Shown in pieces: positions 53,437 through 62,276 of a DNA stretch of 64,000 nucleotides (position 1 is the stretch's first letter; every line of letters begins with the position of its first letter). The position numbers were made by a program, and so were the translations under genes. This DNA is from Paenibacillus sp. VTT E-133291 (lineage in GTDB: Bacteria; Bacillota; Bacilli; Paenibacillales; Paenibacillaceae). The notes under the pieces are model-generated. The model did not search any database. It worked only from the letters and a program-made list of their open reading frames with translations, and was not told where the DNA came from. The stretch spans positions 1-64,000 of the forward strand of contig NZ_NFVA01000027.1 of the NCBI RefSeq assembly GCF_002264395.1. Direction: 5' to 3'.

Positions 53437-54369
53437 ATGAACAAGAAAAAATGGCTAACAGCGATGCTAATTATTGGTGTGTTGGCGATTGCCTTCTTTT
53501 GGGGTGGGAATTATCAGAAGAGCCCGAACAAGGTTGCGAGTAACAATGTTGGGTCACAAGTTGTAGAATCAGCCAATACGGCTTCCAATCAGAATGTTGA
53601 AGTAGAGCCTACAGCCTCAAGTGATGCCGAGACAACTGAGATAGCTCCTACAGCTACGCCAGGTGAAACAGCTAAGCCCATTGAAACGGTAAAGCCAACT
53701 GAAGAGGTAACGCCAACCGAAACTGCGGGTACAGAGGTTGAAAAGCCGACCGCAACACCGAAAGCGGCTAAAACGTCCGTTCCGGAAACGAAAGCGACGG
53801 CAAAACCAGTAACCAAACCGGATTCAAAAGTAGCGGCAACAGAAGCCAAGCAGGAACCGAAAAAGGATAAATTTCTTACGGATCCAGTACCGAGTGGGAA
53901 ACCTAAGCCAGTGGAATGGCAAAATGCAACAGTAGATAAGAGGAAGCAATTAACGGCTACCTTGTCCGTCTCGGCGGCTACCATTTTAGATAATATGAAC
54001 ATTTTCAACGAGGATAAGCTTGAAGTATTGCCGGCAGATGGTATCATTTATAAAGCGCAGAAGTTAACCTTTTATGAAGGGGAGTCTGTGTTTGATGTTT
54101 TGCTAAGAGAAATGAAGAAGAACAAAATCCATATGGAATTCAGTATGACTCCGATCTATAACAGTAATTATATTGAAGGCATAAATAATCTTTATGAATT
54201 TGATGCTGGAGAGCTTAGTGGATGGATGTACAAAGTAAATGGCTGGTTCCCTAACTACGGCAGTAGTCGTTATGTGCTTAAGGATGGCGATGTCGTTGAA
54301 TGGGTATACACCTGTGATCTAGGTCGAGATGTAGGTGGTTATGTAGCCACAGGAGGAGCACAGAAATAA
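53437..54369 (+). CDS. Membrane-anchored DUF4430 (transcobalamin C-terminal-like) protein
   Basis: A 310-residue protein with one N-terminal membrane helix (about residues 5-22) and no lipobox. A long Thr/Pro/Ala/Lys-rich stalk (about 30-165) leads to a DUF4430 domain (about 200-305: FYEGESVFDVLLREMKKNKI, LSGWMYKVNGWFPNYGSSRY, DVVEWVYTCDLG). The domain mirrors that of the SLH protein upstream. The stalk and anchor would hold it just outside the membrane, between the surface protein and the ECF importer. The stop overlaps the ECF T gene start by 1 nt. Corrinoid relay is inferred. Confidence 0.82.
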   Translation: MNKKKWLTAMLIIGVLAIAFFWGGNYQKSPNKVASNNVGSQVVESANTASNQNVEVEPTASSDAETTEIAPTATPGETAKPIETVKPTEEVTPTETAGTEVEKPTATPKAAKTSVPETKATAKPVTKPDSKVAATEAKQEPKKDKFLTDPVPSGKPKPVEWQNATVDKRKQLTATLSVSAATILDNMNIFNEDKLEVLPADGIIYKAQKLTFYEGESVFDVLLREMKKNKIHMEFSMTPIYNSNYIEGINNLYEFDAGELSGWMYKVNGWFPNYGSSRYVLKDGDVVEWVYTCDLGRDVGGYVATGGAQK

Positions 54370-55259
54370 TGAAGGATAGCTTTTCTACCTTTCATCCGTT
54401 TGTGAATTTTCTTTATTTTGTAGTTGTGTTGTTATTTAGCATGGTGTTCATGCATCCCATATTTCAGGTGATTGCCCTGATCAGTGCAGTGGTTTACTCC
54501 TTTATGTTAAAAGGAAAAAAAGCCGTTCGATTTAATCTGCTGTACATGGTTCCTTTTCTACTATTTATGGCGATTATGAACCCTGTTTTTAATCATCAAG
54601 GGGTAACGATCTTGTTCTATTTAAACAATGGAAACCCCATTACGAAGGAATCGATTCTTTATGGCGTAGCAGCGGCGTGCATGTTTGTGACGGTAATCAT
54701 ATGGTTCTCCTGTTATAACGCCGTGATGACCTCGGATAAGTTTATTTATATATTCGGAAAAATACTGCCGGCACTGTCGTTGATTTTTTCGATGGTGCTT
54801 CGTTTTGTTCCTAGATATTTAGCGCAAATCAAGGTGATTTCGAATGCTCAAAAATGTATAGGCCGGGATGTCACGCAGGGAAATCTCCTCGCGCGAGCGC
54901 GAAATGGGATAACGATCCTATCGATAATGACTACCTGGGCCCTGGAAAATGCGATTGAGACGGCGGATTCCATGAAGTCAAGAGGATATGGATTGCCTGG
55001 ACGTACAAGCTTTTCGATCTTCCGTTTAGATGTCCGGGACAAAGTAGCCCTCTTGATCATGACAGGCTTAATTGCGATAGTAGCTGTCGGTGCAGCGATG
55101 GGTGAGAACACGATGAGATATTATCCATCGATTAAAGCGAGCGCAATTACACCTTTTAGTATCCTTGTATATATCGCTTATTTTGCGCTATGTATGATCC
55201 CTGTGCTCATCAATATGGTGGAGGCAATGAAATGGAAATCTATCGAATCGAAGAACTAA
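54369..55259 (+). CDS. ECF transporter T component (CbiQ/EcfT-like)
   Basis: A 296-residue membrane protein with about 5-6 helices, four near the N-terminus and two at the end. The cytoplasmic coupling region contains ETADSMKSRGYGLPGR, the Ala/Ser-Arg-Gly motif by which EcfT engages the ATPases. It is translationally coupled to both neighbours (1-nt overlap before, 28-nt overlap after), so it is the scaffold of a dedicated importer and not the shared housekeeping EcfT, which normally lies in the ribosomal-protein region. Confidence 0.88.
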   Translation: MKDSFSTFHPFVNFLYFVVVLLFSMVFMHPIFQVIALISAVVYSFMLKGKKAVRFNLLYMVPFLLFMAIMNPVFNHQGVTILFYLNNGNPITKESILYGVAAACMFVTVIIWFSCYNAVMTSDKFIYIFGKILPALSLIFSMVLRFVPRYLAQIKVISNAQKCIGRDVTQGNLLARARNGITILSIMTTWALENAIETADSMKSRGYGLPGRTSFSIFRLDVRDKVALLIMTGLIAIVAVGAAMGENTMRYYPSIKASAITPFSILVYIAYFALCMIPVLINMVEAMKWKSIESKN

Positions 55260-56902
55260 GCTTTGCTTTTCCTGAACAAGAGCAGATGGCTCTATCGAAT
55301 GTTAATCTTAAGATTGCAAGCGGAGACTTTATTACTGTTTGTGGAAAGTCAGGCTGCGGCAAAAGTACCTTACTAAGACAACTGAAAACAATCCTAAGCC
55401 CACATGGCAAACGCCAAGGGGTGATTTATTATAAGGGGCAACCTGTAGAGGAGATCGATCAACGGACACAGGCAGCGGAAATCGGTTACGTACTCCAGAG
55501 TCCGGACAATCAAATTGTGACAGACAAGGTGTGGCATGAGTTGGCCTTTGGTCTTGAAAGCTTAGGTTATGACAATTCTACGATTCGTTTGCGCGTGGCT
55601 GAGATGGCGAGCTTTTTCGGAATTCAGACCTGGTTCCATAAAAGTGTGACTGAGCTATCGGGTGGCCAGAAGCAGCTACTCAATTTAGCAGCGATTATGG
55701 CTATGCATCCTTCGGTTCTAATCCTTGATGAGCCTACCTCTCAGCTAGATCCTATCGCAGCTTCCGATTTTTTGGAGACGGTCAAAAAGATTAATCGCGA
55801 GCTTGGAACCACCGTTATCATGACCGAGCATCGTCTAGAGGATGTTCTTCCGCTCACAGATCGGCTGATTGTGCTGAATGAGGGCGTTGTGATTGCAGAT
55901 GATACCCCGCAAAAGGTAGGCGAAGCTTTAAGCATGCTGAACCATCCAATGTTTCTGTCCATGCCCTCACCCATGCAAATTTACGCAGGCGTAGAGAATG
56001 ACTTAGCATGGCCTGTTACAGTGAAGGAAGGACGACAATGGCTGGATGCTTTTCTAGAGGATAAGACACCTGCAACGATGGTAGTAGCTCAGTCAAGCTC
56101 GAAAGTGGACGGCCCTGTAGTCATAAAGTTCAAGGATGTATGGTTTAAATATGATAAAAATGGACCGGATATCATCAAAGATTTGTCGTTTGAAGTAAAG
56201 CAAGGGCAGTTCTATTGCATTGTTGGTGGTAATGGAACGGGGAAGACATCGACGCTGTCACTTATGAGCGGCATCCTTCAGCCCTATCGAGGGAAGGTTC
56301 TAATCGGCGGGAAAAACCCGGCGAAAATAAATGCCAAAGAATTGTTTACTAACAATCTGGGCATCCTTCCGCAAAATCCGCAAACGTTATTTGTGAAAAA
56401 AACAGTCGAACTAGATTTATACGAAATGTTATCTCAGCTTCCTTTAACGAAGGAAGAAAAGGTGGCTAAAGTTGAGGCCGTGGTTAAGTTCGCAGAACTG
56501 GAACATCTTCTCTCGATGCATCCATATGATCTTAGCGGGGGAGAACAGCAACGTGCGGCGCTGGCTAAAGTGCTTTTGTTAGAACCGAAGATTCTGCTGC
56601 TGGATGAACCGACTAAGGGACTGGATGGACCTTTTAAAGAGAAATTAGCTTTATTTCTACAGAAGCTTAATGCCGAAGGTGTTACCATCGTAATGGTTTC
56701 GCATGACGTTGAATTTTGTGCCAAGTACGCCGAGGTCTGCGCGATGTTTTTTGATGGAAGCATCATCACTACGAATGAAGCCCAGAAGTTTTTTGCGGGA
56801 AACAGCTTCTATACGACTGCCGCCAATCGGATGGCGCGTCATGTATGGAGCGAGGGAGTTACGATAGAGGGTGTGATTGATTTATGTCAACGAAGCAGGT
56901 AA
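55232..56902 (+). CDS. ECF transporter double ATPase (fused A and A')
   Basis: A 556-residue protein with two ABC ATPase domains (about 1-235 and 290-545). The first has GKSGCGKST, LSGGQKQ and LILDEPTSQLD; the second [17 protein letters not shown] and LLLDEPTKGLD. Both sites look complete. It drives the ECF importer with the T component upstream and S component downstream, and fusion of both ATPases marks a dedicated system. ATG 55232 follows GGTGGAGG inside the T gene. Confidence 0.9.
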   Translation: MEIYRIEELSFAFPEQEQMALSNVNLKIASGDFITVCGKSGCGKSTLLRQLKTILSPHGKRQGVIYYKGQPVEEIDQRTQAAEIGYVLQSPDNQIVTDKVWHELAFGLESLGYDNSTIRLRVAEMASFFGIQTWFHKSVTELSGGQKQLLNLAAIMAMHPSVLILDEPTSQLDPIAASDFLETVKKINRELGTTVIMTEHRLEDVLPLTDRLIVLNEGVVIADDTPQKVGEALSMLNHPMFLSMPSPMQIYAGVENDLAWPVTVKEGRQWLDAFLEDKTPATMVVAQSSSKVDGPVVIKFKDVWFKYDKNGPDIIKDLSFEVKQGQFYCIVGGNGTGKTSTLSLMSGILQPYRGKVLIGGKNPAKINAKELFTNNLGILPQNPQTLFVKKTVELDLYEMLSQLPLTKEEKVAKVEAVVKFAELEHLLSMHPYDLSGGEQQRAALAKVLLLEPKILLLDEPTKGLDGPFKEKLALFLQKLNAEGVTIVMVSHDVEFCAKYAEVCAMFFDGSIITTNEAQKFFAGNSFYTTAANRMARHVWSEGVTIEGVIDLCQRSR

Positions 56903-57612
56903 CGGGTCGTCGTTTGAGTCGTCGAACTTTATTAGCAGCACTACTAATCTTTATAGTTATTCCAGCTACAATTTTGTTAGGTATTTTTGTCCTAGACGAT
57001 CGCAAATATTACTTTATCAGCCTATTGATCGTCCTCTATACGATGATTCCGTTTGCGCTAGTGTTCGAGAATCGGAAGCCTCAGGCGAGGGAACTCATCG
57101 TCATAGCGGTGTTAGCAGCCATTGCTGTTGCTGGTCGCGCAGCCTTTTTCATGTTGCCGCAGTTTAAGCCGGTTGTTGCCATTGTCATCATCGCAGGGGT
57201 GAGTTTGGGAGCTGAGGCAGGATTTCTGGTCGGTGCTGTTGCGGGCTTTGTCTCCAATTTCTTTTTTGGGCAGGGACCATGGACGCCTTGGCAAATGTTT
57301 TGTTTTGGCATCATTGGCTTCCTGGCGGGCATTTTCTTCAAGAAAGGTCTGCTTAAAAAGACCAAACTGTCTCTCTGTATATTCGGAGGGCTAGCGACGT
57401 TCTTGGTATATGGCGGCATTATCAATATAGGCTCGCTGATGATGTTCACGTCTGAGTTCTCATGGTCGGCTTTGATGACAACTTATATTTCCGCCTTTTG
57501 GTTTGATATGGTGCATGCCATCTCGACGGTGGTGTTCCTCTTTTTCATTGCTAACCCTATGATTGAAAAGTTGGATCGGATAAAAACGAAGTATGGGTTG
57601 ATTGAGCCTTAG
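56884..57612 (+). CDS. ECF transporter S component (probable corrinoid specificity)
   Basis: A 242-residue membrane protein with about six helices. AVAGRAAFFMLPQFKPVVAIVI and LVGAVAGFVSNFFFGQGPWTPWQMF are typical of an ECF S-component subfamily. It overlaps the ATPase gene by 19 nt and ends the operon. The cobalamin riboswitch and DUF4430 neighbours point to cobalamin, another cobamide or cobinamide as substrate; direct sequence assignment (for example to CbrT) was not possible by eye. Cobalt import is less likely because CbiM/CbiN sequences are absent. Confidence 0.82.
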   Translation: MSTKQVTGRRLSRRTLLAALLIFIVIPATILLGIFVLDDRKYYFISLLIVLYTMIPFALVFENRKPQARELIVIAVLAAIAVAGRAAFFMLPQFKPVVAIVIIAGVSLGAEAGFLVGAVAGFVSNFFFGQGPWTPWQMFCFGIIGFLAGIFFKKGLLKKTKLSLCIFGGLATFLVYGGIINIGSLMMFTSEFSWSALMTTYISAFWFDMVHAISTVVFLFFIANPMIEKLDRIKTKYGLIEP

Positions 57613-57732
57613 GTTTTGGAATTGGGCATTTGGCGTTTTAAGTGCTGCGCATTGCACTGGCGGACGCTCCGCTTTTCCACAATCAGTCCGTTCTCTCCGC
57701 TGCCATCAGCGCGAACCCCAAAACACAAACCC

Positions 57733-57772
57733 AAAACCGAAGGAAGGCTCAAAGAACCCTCCTTCGGTTTTT
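57733..57772 (+). terminator. Terminator of the cobalamin operon
   Basis: AAAACCGAAGGA pairs with TCCTTCGGTTTT around a 15-nt loop, followed by TTAG. It lies 120 nt after the S-component stop. The stretch 57613-57732 before it holds no credible gene or signal that I can see. Confidence 0.8.
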
Positions 57773-57840
57773 AGCCAAAGGGGGGCGGCAGTACCTAGTG
57801 GCTGGAGCTTTGGCCACTATTAGATATTACAATCAGTTGC

Positions 57841-57918
57841 AGATCTAGTAGCGATGCTCCTAGATCTAACCTTAAAAAAACAGGCGATGCTCCGGTCTAC
57901 CGGTATCGCCTGTTTTTT
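57841..57918. terminator. Nested hairpins with bidirectional terminator
   Basis: AAAAAACAGGCGAT (57875-57888) and ATCGCCTGTTTTTT (57905-57918) form a perfect 14-bp stem with an inner CCGGT/ACCGG pair, a good terminator for both converging operons. Just before it AGATCTAG/CTAGATCT makes a second hairpin. GCGATGCTCC occurs as a direct repeat at 57851 and 57884. Confidence 0.8.
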
Positions 57919-57968
57919 GATTCTATGATATTTAAAAGATGTTAGCTTATTGAGCCTCGTTTGGGTTG

Positions 57969-59351
57969 CTATTCTTGGCTCTTTCGGCTGGGAGCAGACG
58001 GAGAGACGGGTAAACTAACGATAATCGTCGTTCCTTCTCCAACCGCACCATCTATCTCTATCCTTCCCTGATGCAGAGAGACGATTTTTTTAACGATCGC
58101 AAGTCCGAGGCCATTGCCATTGTTGTTTCCGTTCCGCGATTTGTCTATTTTATAAAATCTTTGGAATACAGCCTTGAACTCTTCCGGGGACATCCCGATT
58201 CCATTATCGCTGATGGTGACGGATACTTCTGCTGCACGACTATCTATACTGATGCGAATATTCCCGCCTTCCGGTGTGAATTTGATGCTGTTGCTGAGCA
58301 AATTCATCCATACTTGCTTCAGTTGATCTTCATCACCCTTAATCTTGATCGCTTCCGGCAGTTCAAGGTCGATAACAATGCCTTTGGCTGACCATTGGGG
58401 CTCACAGGTCACAACGATGGTTCTAATCTGCTCGTCAAGATTGAAGGGACTTGCGTTGAAGGGATGATGTTCAGAATCCAGGGAAGCGAGCTTCAGTAAA
58501 TTATCACTTAGCCTCGATAGGCGCTCACTCTCCGCAATGATGATATCAAGATACTCGCTGCGTTCCTCCTCCACGATTAAATCATGGTTCAGTAGCGCCT
58601 TGGCAAAGCCGGAAATGGACGTAAGCGGTGTCTGGATTTCATGAGAAACGTTGGATACGAAATCCTGCCTCATCTGTTCCAACTGCTTCAGCTCCCTTGC
58701 CATCTCCACATAGCTCTGTGTCAATTCCCCGATTTCATCTATTCGGTTCACTTTAAGCTCCACCCCGAAATCACCCTTGCCCAGCCTTTTGGTCGCATTC
58801 GTCAGTGCTTTGATCGGCTCCACCAAATATCTGGCGGCAATAAGAATACATACACTACCCAGTAAAAGCACGAGCAAAAGCACAAATAGCATCATTCGAT
58901 TGACGATATTTTCGTTCTCAGCAGAATACTGCAAGAACATCGCACGCCACTCCCCGTCCAACATAAAGGGCATCCCGATAAAAATATCCTTATCGTCCGC
59001 GGAGGATCGGTAGAGCTTTCCTTGTAGGACTTGTTTGACAGCATCGGGGGGGACCATGACAGCTGGACTACCCTTGAGCCCATAAAAGGTATGTTCCCCG
59101 GCATGATTGTACAGGTGGATAGGGTATGCAGATACCTTAACCATACTATTCAGGAACTCGTCCGTATCTTTAGGTTTGGCGTCATCATAGCGGTGAATGA
59201 TCTCTTTTCCTACTACGATCATTTCATTCTGTCCCTCATAAGTTATTTGTTTCTGAAAGACATACAAACCAATGAAAAAGGAACAGATTAGACTAAAGAT
59301 AATGATGCCTAGAAACGTGAGAATGACTCGTACATACAACGTCTTGATCAT
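57969..59351 (-). CDS. Sensor histidine kinase with HAMP domain
   Basis: A 460-residue membrane kinase: helix (about 9-30), extracytoplasmic sensor domain (31-160), second helix (about 150-172), HAMP, HisKA with His237 in VSNVSHEIQTPLTSISGF, and a HATPase domain (LLSNSIKF, DNGIGM, GNGLGLAI). It phosphorylates the OmpR-type regulator encoded just upstream, with which it overlaps by 4 nt (ATGA). The pair lies downstream of a beta-lactamase-like protein gene on the same strand; the signal is unknown. Confidence 0.9.
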   Translation of the reverse strand: MIKTLYVRVILTFLGIIIFSLICSFFIGLYVFQKQITYEGQNEMIVVGKEIIHRYDDAKPKDTDEFLNSMVKVSAYPIHLYNHAGEHTFYGLKGSPAVMVPPDAVKQVLQGKLYRSSADDKDIFIGMPFMLDGEWRAMFLQYSAENENIVNRMMLFVLLLVLLLGSVCILIAARYLVEPIKALTNATKRLGKGDFGVELKVNRIDEIGELTQSYVEMARELKQLEQMRQDFVSNVSHEIQTPLTSISGFAKALLNHDLIVEEERSEYLDIIIAESERLSRLSDNLLKLASLDSEHHPFNASPFNLDEQIRTIVVTCEPQWSAKGIVIDLELPEAIKIKGDEDQLKQVWMNLLSNSIKFTPEGGNIRISIDSRAAEVSVTISDNGIGMSPEEFKAVFQRFYKIDKSRNGNNNGNGLGLAIVKKIVSLHQGRIEIDGAVGEGTTIIVSLPVSPSAPSRKSQE

Positions 59352-60025
59352 GGCGTAAGGATCAGCCGGTATCCCAGACCGCGGGCCGTTTCGATTTGAA
59401 ATTGCTCGCCCTTGCCGCTGAATTTCTCCCTCAACCGACTTATGTGCACATCTACAGTCCGGCCGTCTCCTTCATAATTTAATCCCCAGACCTGAAGGAT
59501 CAACTGTTCTCTTGTGAAGATTTGCCCAGGATGGCTGGCCAGCAGAAACAGCAGCTCAAATTCCTTCAAAGGAATTGTGACTGGTTCTTCACCACGCGTG
59601 ACCTGAAAAGTTCGGCGGTTGAGAACCACATTGCCCAACTCCACAGACTGGGAAGTAACGACCAGCGAGCGTTTAAGCAAAGCTTTTACTCGCATTACCA
59701 GTTCAAGTGGATCAAATGGTTTTGTTAGATAGTCATCCGTACCAAGCTGAAAACCTTTCACTTTGTGTACGGATTCCGCTTTAGCTGTCACCATGAGGAG
59801 GGGGATGTTGGCATCCCAGCGCCTGATTTCTCTGCACAGATCCCAACCATTAAGTCCTGGCATCATAATATCTAGAATGACGAGATCGACACGCGAATTC
59901 TGTATAATGGACAGAGCTTTGGTACCATCCCTGGCTTCTTTGAGTTCAAAACCTTCTTTTCGCAAAAATAAAGACATTAGCTTTCGGATGTTATCATCAT
60001 CATCAGCGATAAGTATAGTAGCCAC
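59348..60025 (-). CDS. OmpR/PhoB family response regulator
   Basis: A 225-residue regulator: receiver domain with the acidic cluster at 8-11, phosphoacceptor Asp52 in VILDIMMPG and Lys in DDYLTKPF, then a winged-helix DNA-binding domain (LKEFELLFLLASHPGQIFTREQL, GRTVDVHISRLREKF). The start is GTG 60025 after GAGGAGG. It is coupled to the kinase gene. The 60-nt gap from the serine hydrolase gene suggests cotranscription or local control. Confidence 0.92.
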   Translation of the reverse strand: MATILIADDDDNIRKLMSLFLRKEGFELKEARDGTKALSIIQNSRVDLVILDIMMPGLNGWDLCREIRRWDANIPLLMVTAKAESVHKVKGFQLGTDDYLTKPFDPLELVMRVKALLKRSLVVTSQSVELGNVVLNRRTFQVTRGEEPVTIPLKEFELLFLLASHPGQIFTREQLILQVWGLNYEGDGRTVDVHISRLREKFSGKGEQFQIETARGLGYRLILTP

Positions 60026-60084
60026 GATTTTCCTCCTCTATTAAGCTTTCATTATATCTGAATTGTTCTTAGCAAGTAATGGTG

Positions 60085-62058
60085 TTATCCGAACTGCCAA
60101 CCCAACAGATTCCAATAGTAGAAGAACAGAGTCATTGCCACAGCAGAAAGCGTCACTAACGTATAATGCACCCGCTTGAAAGCTGTCCAGTACTTATTCT
60201 TCCAAACCAGTATAGCCGAGATTAACAGAGCTAAAGTCAGACCCACCAAAATGATTGGCATAACTAAACTGAGAGAAAGCGAAAGACTGATACCGCTGTA
60301 CTTCTGCATCGTGTCCATGGACATAACCACCATGAATATCGTGACGAAAGATAGCAGCGCCCAACCAGCAGTTCCCGTAGACAGTCGGATGGCCCATTTT
60401 TCCGGTGGCGTCATCGCCTTGATCTTGCGTCTGGAAAAGATTAGTCCGAGCAATGCAGTGATAAAAATAAACCCAGAGAACCCTAGTACGATAAGCCAAA
60501 ATTTATTCTGATCCAAGAGAGGCGTACGCTCCAGCGGCATATCTGGTACCATCCCTAAGATCATATGTGTAACCTTACCGGACTCATTCGTGCGGAAGGC
60601 AATTTGTTCGGCACCTCCCTCGAGTTGGAACATATTCGGACCGACTTCTCTGTACAATTGTTGTTCACTACCACTTCCCAAGGATAGCTTATTATCCTCA
60701 ACCGAGACATTCAGCTGAGCGAAAAAATTGAAAAACTTATCAATATCACTGATGTTTCTGCGGGTAAATTGATAGGATCCTGCGAATTTCTGAATAGATT
60801 CATCAGAAGCGATGAATTCAGGCTGACTCCCATGAGGAGCAGGGTAGTAGCGGTTGAAAAAGGCTTGGATGAGGTCTGATGCGGAATCACCGCCCTCACC
60901 GCCGCTGTAGGATACAAAGATGCCTACATGCTTGGCAGGCACAAGATACAATCCCGTATTAAACATGGGGTCAGAACCACCATGAGTGATCAGCGTGAGC
61001 CCATTGATTTGTTTCTCTGCGAACCCAAGATCCACTCCCGGCAGACGTTTATCAAATTGAAACGCCGTTGAATGCATTAGTTCTGCCGTCTCGGGTCTCA
61101 GAATCTGCTGGTCACCATAGTTGCCGTTCTGCAGATGGGCGATCATGAAATGCGCCATATCTACTGCTGATACTGTACCCGAGCCGGCAGGACGAAACCC
61201 TCCCTCGAAGGTAGGTGTGCCTGGAATAAAACTACCGTTCTCGCTGTTGTACCCGACAACTTTGTTGGGCATGAATGACTCCGGCAAAGGTTCTACTACA
61301 GTCGAATATTTCATGTCGAGCGGATCAAAAATATATTTCTTTATATAATCATTGTAAGGAACACCGCTAACTTCCTCTACAATTAGACCTGCGAGTGTAG
61401 CACCGTAGTTCGAATAAGAACTTATCTGTCCGGGTGGTCTTACTCGTGACAGCATATGCTTATTGAGTGTTTCCGAGATTGACCCCGGCAATTTGGCAGG
61501 GTCTGTAGTGATTTGATAACCAACTCCACCTTCTTCGAACCCTGCTGTATGTGTCATCAAATGGCGCATAGTAATCGGCTCAGGATAAGTAGCAGGGATC
61601 TTTACTGATTTCAGGTAGGTATTAATATCCGTGTCCAGATTAATTTTACCTTGCTCGACCAGTTGCATTACCGCTGTCCAGGTGAATAGCTTTGTCGTCG
61701 AAGCGATTCGAAACATGCTGGTTGTCGGATCAACCGGTGCCGTTTCTTCCAGATTGGAACTGCCATAACCTTTGGCCAAAATAATTTTGTTATCCTTTAC
61801 GATCGAGATGACCGCTCCCGGAATTTGCAGCCGATTCATATCTTTTTCCATAATGCCATCAACGAAGGTAGTCAGACTAGCGGTATCATCAAGATTGGCG
61901 GGTGCTTCAGTCTGAGCTATAGGTAGCACGGTTTGATCCGTCTTGGCCTCGGCCGATGCCTGTTTTCCGGGCAACACCAGACTTGCTCCTAATCCGGCAC
62001 TAATCACAGCCAATAGGGTTAGACCAACGATCAGTCTTTTTTTTATAGATGTTAACAT
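60085..62058 (-). CDS. Beta-lactamase-like serine hydrolase with C-terminal membrane domain
   Basis: A 657-residue class C beta-lactamase/PBP4*-like protein. After an N-terminal signal or anchor (about residues 8-30) the catalytic domain holds Ser120-x-x-Lys123 in IASTTKLF, Tyr215-Ser-Asn217 in SSYSNYGATL and a HGG box in LITHGGSDPMF. A small beta domain follows, then about four helices at the C-terminus (from about 510). Relatives act as D-aminopeptidases, esterases or cell-wall enzymes; beta-lactam hydrolysis is unproven. GGAGG lies 6 nt before ATG 62058. Confidence 0.85.
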   Translation of the reverse strand: MLTSIKKRLIVGLTLLAVISAGLGASLVLPGKQASAEAKTDQTVLPIAQTEAPANLDDTASLTTFVDGIMEKDMNRLQIPGAVISIVKDNKIILAKGYGSSNLEETAPVDPTTSMFRIASTTKLFTWTAVMQLVEQGKINLDTDINTYLKSVKIPATYPEPITMRHLMTHTAGFEEGGVGYQITTDPAKLPGSISETLNKHMLSRVRPPGQISSYSNYGATLAGLIVEEVSGVPYNDYIKKYIFDPLDMKYSTVVEPLPESFMPNKVVGYNSENGSFIPGTPTFEGGFRPAGSGTVSAVDMAHFMIAHLQNGNYGDQQILRPETAELMHSTAFQFDKRLPGVDLGFAEKQINGLTLITHGGSDPMFNTGLYLVPAKHVGIFVSYSGGEGGDSASDLIQAFFNRYYPAPHGSQPEFIASDESIQKFAGSYQFTRRNISDIDKFFNFFAQLNVSVEDNKLSLGSGSEQQLYREVGPNMFQLEGGAEQIAFRTNESGKVTHMILGMVPDMPLERTPLLDQNKFWLIVLGFSGFIFITALLGLIFSRRKIKAMTPPEKWAIRLSTGTAGWALLSFVTIFMVVMSMDTMQKYSGISLSLSLSLVMPIILVGLTLALLISAILVWKNKYWTAFKRVHYTLVTLSAVAMTLFFYYWNLLGWQFG

Positions 62059-62157
62059 TATTATCCTCCGCATCATCAATTATTGGGCTTGGATGATCAT
62101 CCACCTAACGCTTATAGAGATTATCAGAGTAGTGTGAATGGAACGTTAACAAGACTA

Positions 62158-62203
62158 TAAAAAAACAGACTGCCATCCGCCGCCTTTAACGACAGAGGGT
62201 AGT
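62158..62203 (-). terminator. Terminator of the MFS gene
   Basis: On the minus strand AGACTACCCTC pairs imperfectly with GATGGCAGTCT, followed by GTTTTTTT. It lies 75 nt downstream of the MFS transporter stop. Confidence 0.6.
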
Positions 62204-62276
62204 CTATTGTGAAAAAATTAAAATAAACAGCGGTAGTTTTCTATTAGAATCAGGGAACTCTTCTGCATATCCCCAC

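Noticed and set aside
54369..57612. Cobalt or nickel ECF importer (CbiMNQO)
   Set aside because: The T component is CbiQ-like, but no CbiM N-terminal metal-binding sequence or CbiN gene is present.
57602..57848. Overlapping short open frames after the S-component gene
   Set aside because: No ribosome site, biased composition, and they run through a terminator hairpin.
60085..62058. Acquired antibiotic-resistance beta-lactamase
   Set aside because: Class C-like motifs occur in many esterases and peptidases, the membrane tail is not typical of resistance enzymes, and there is no mobile context.
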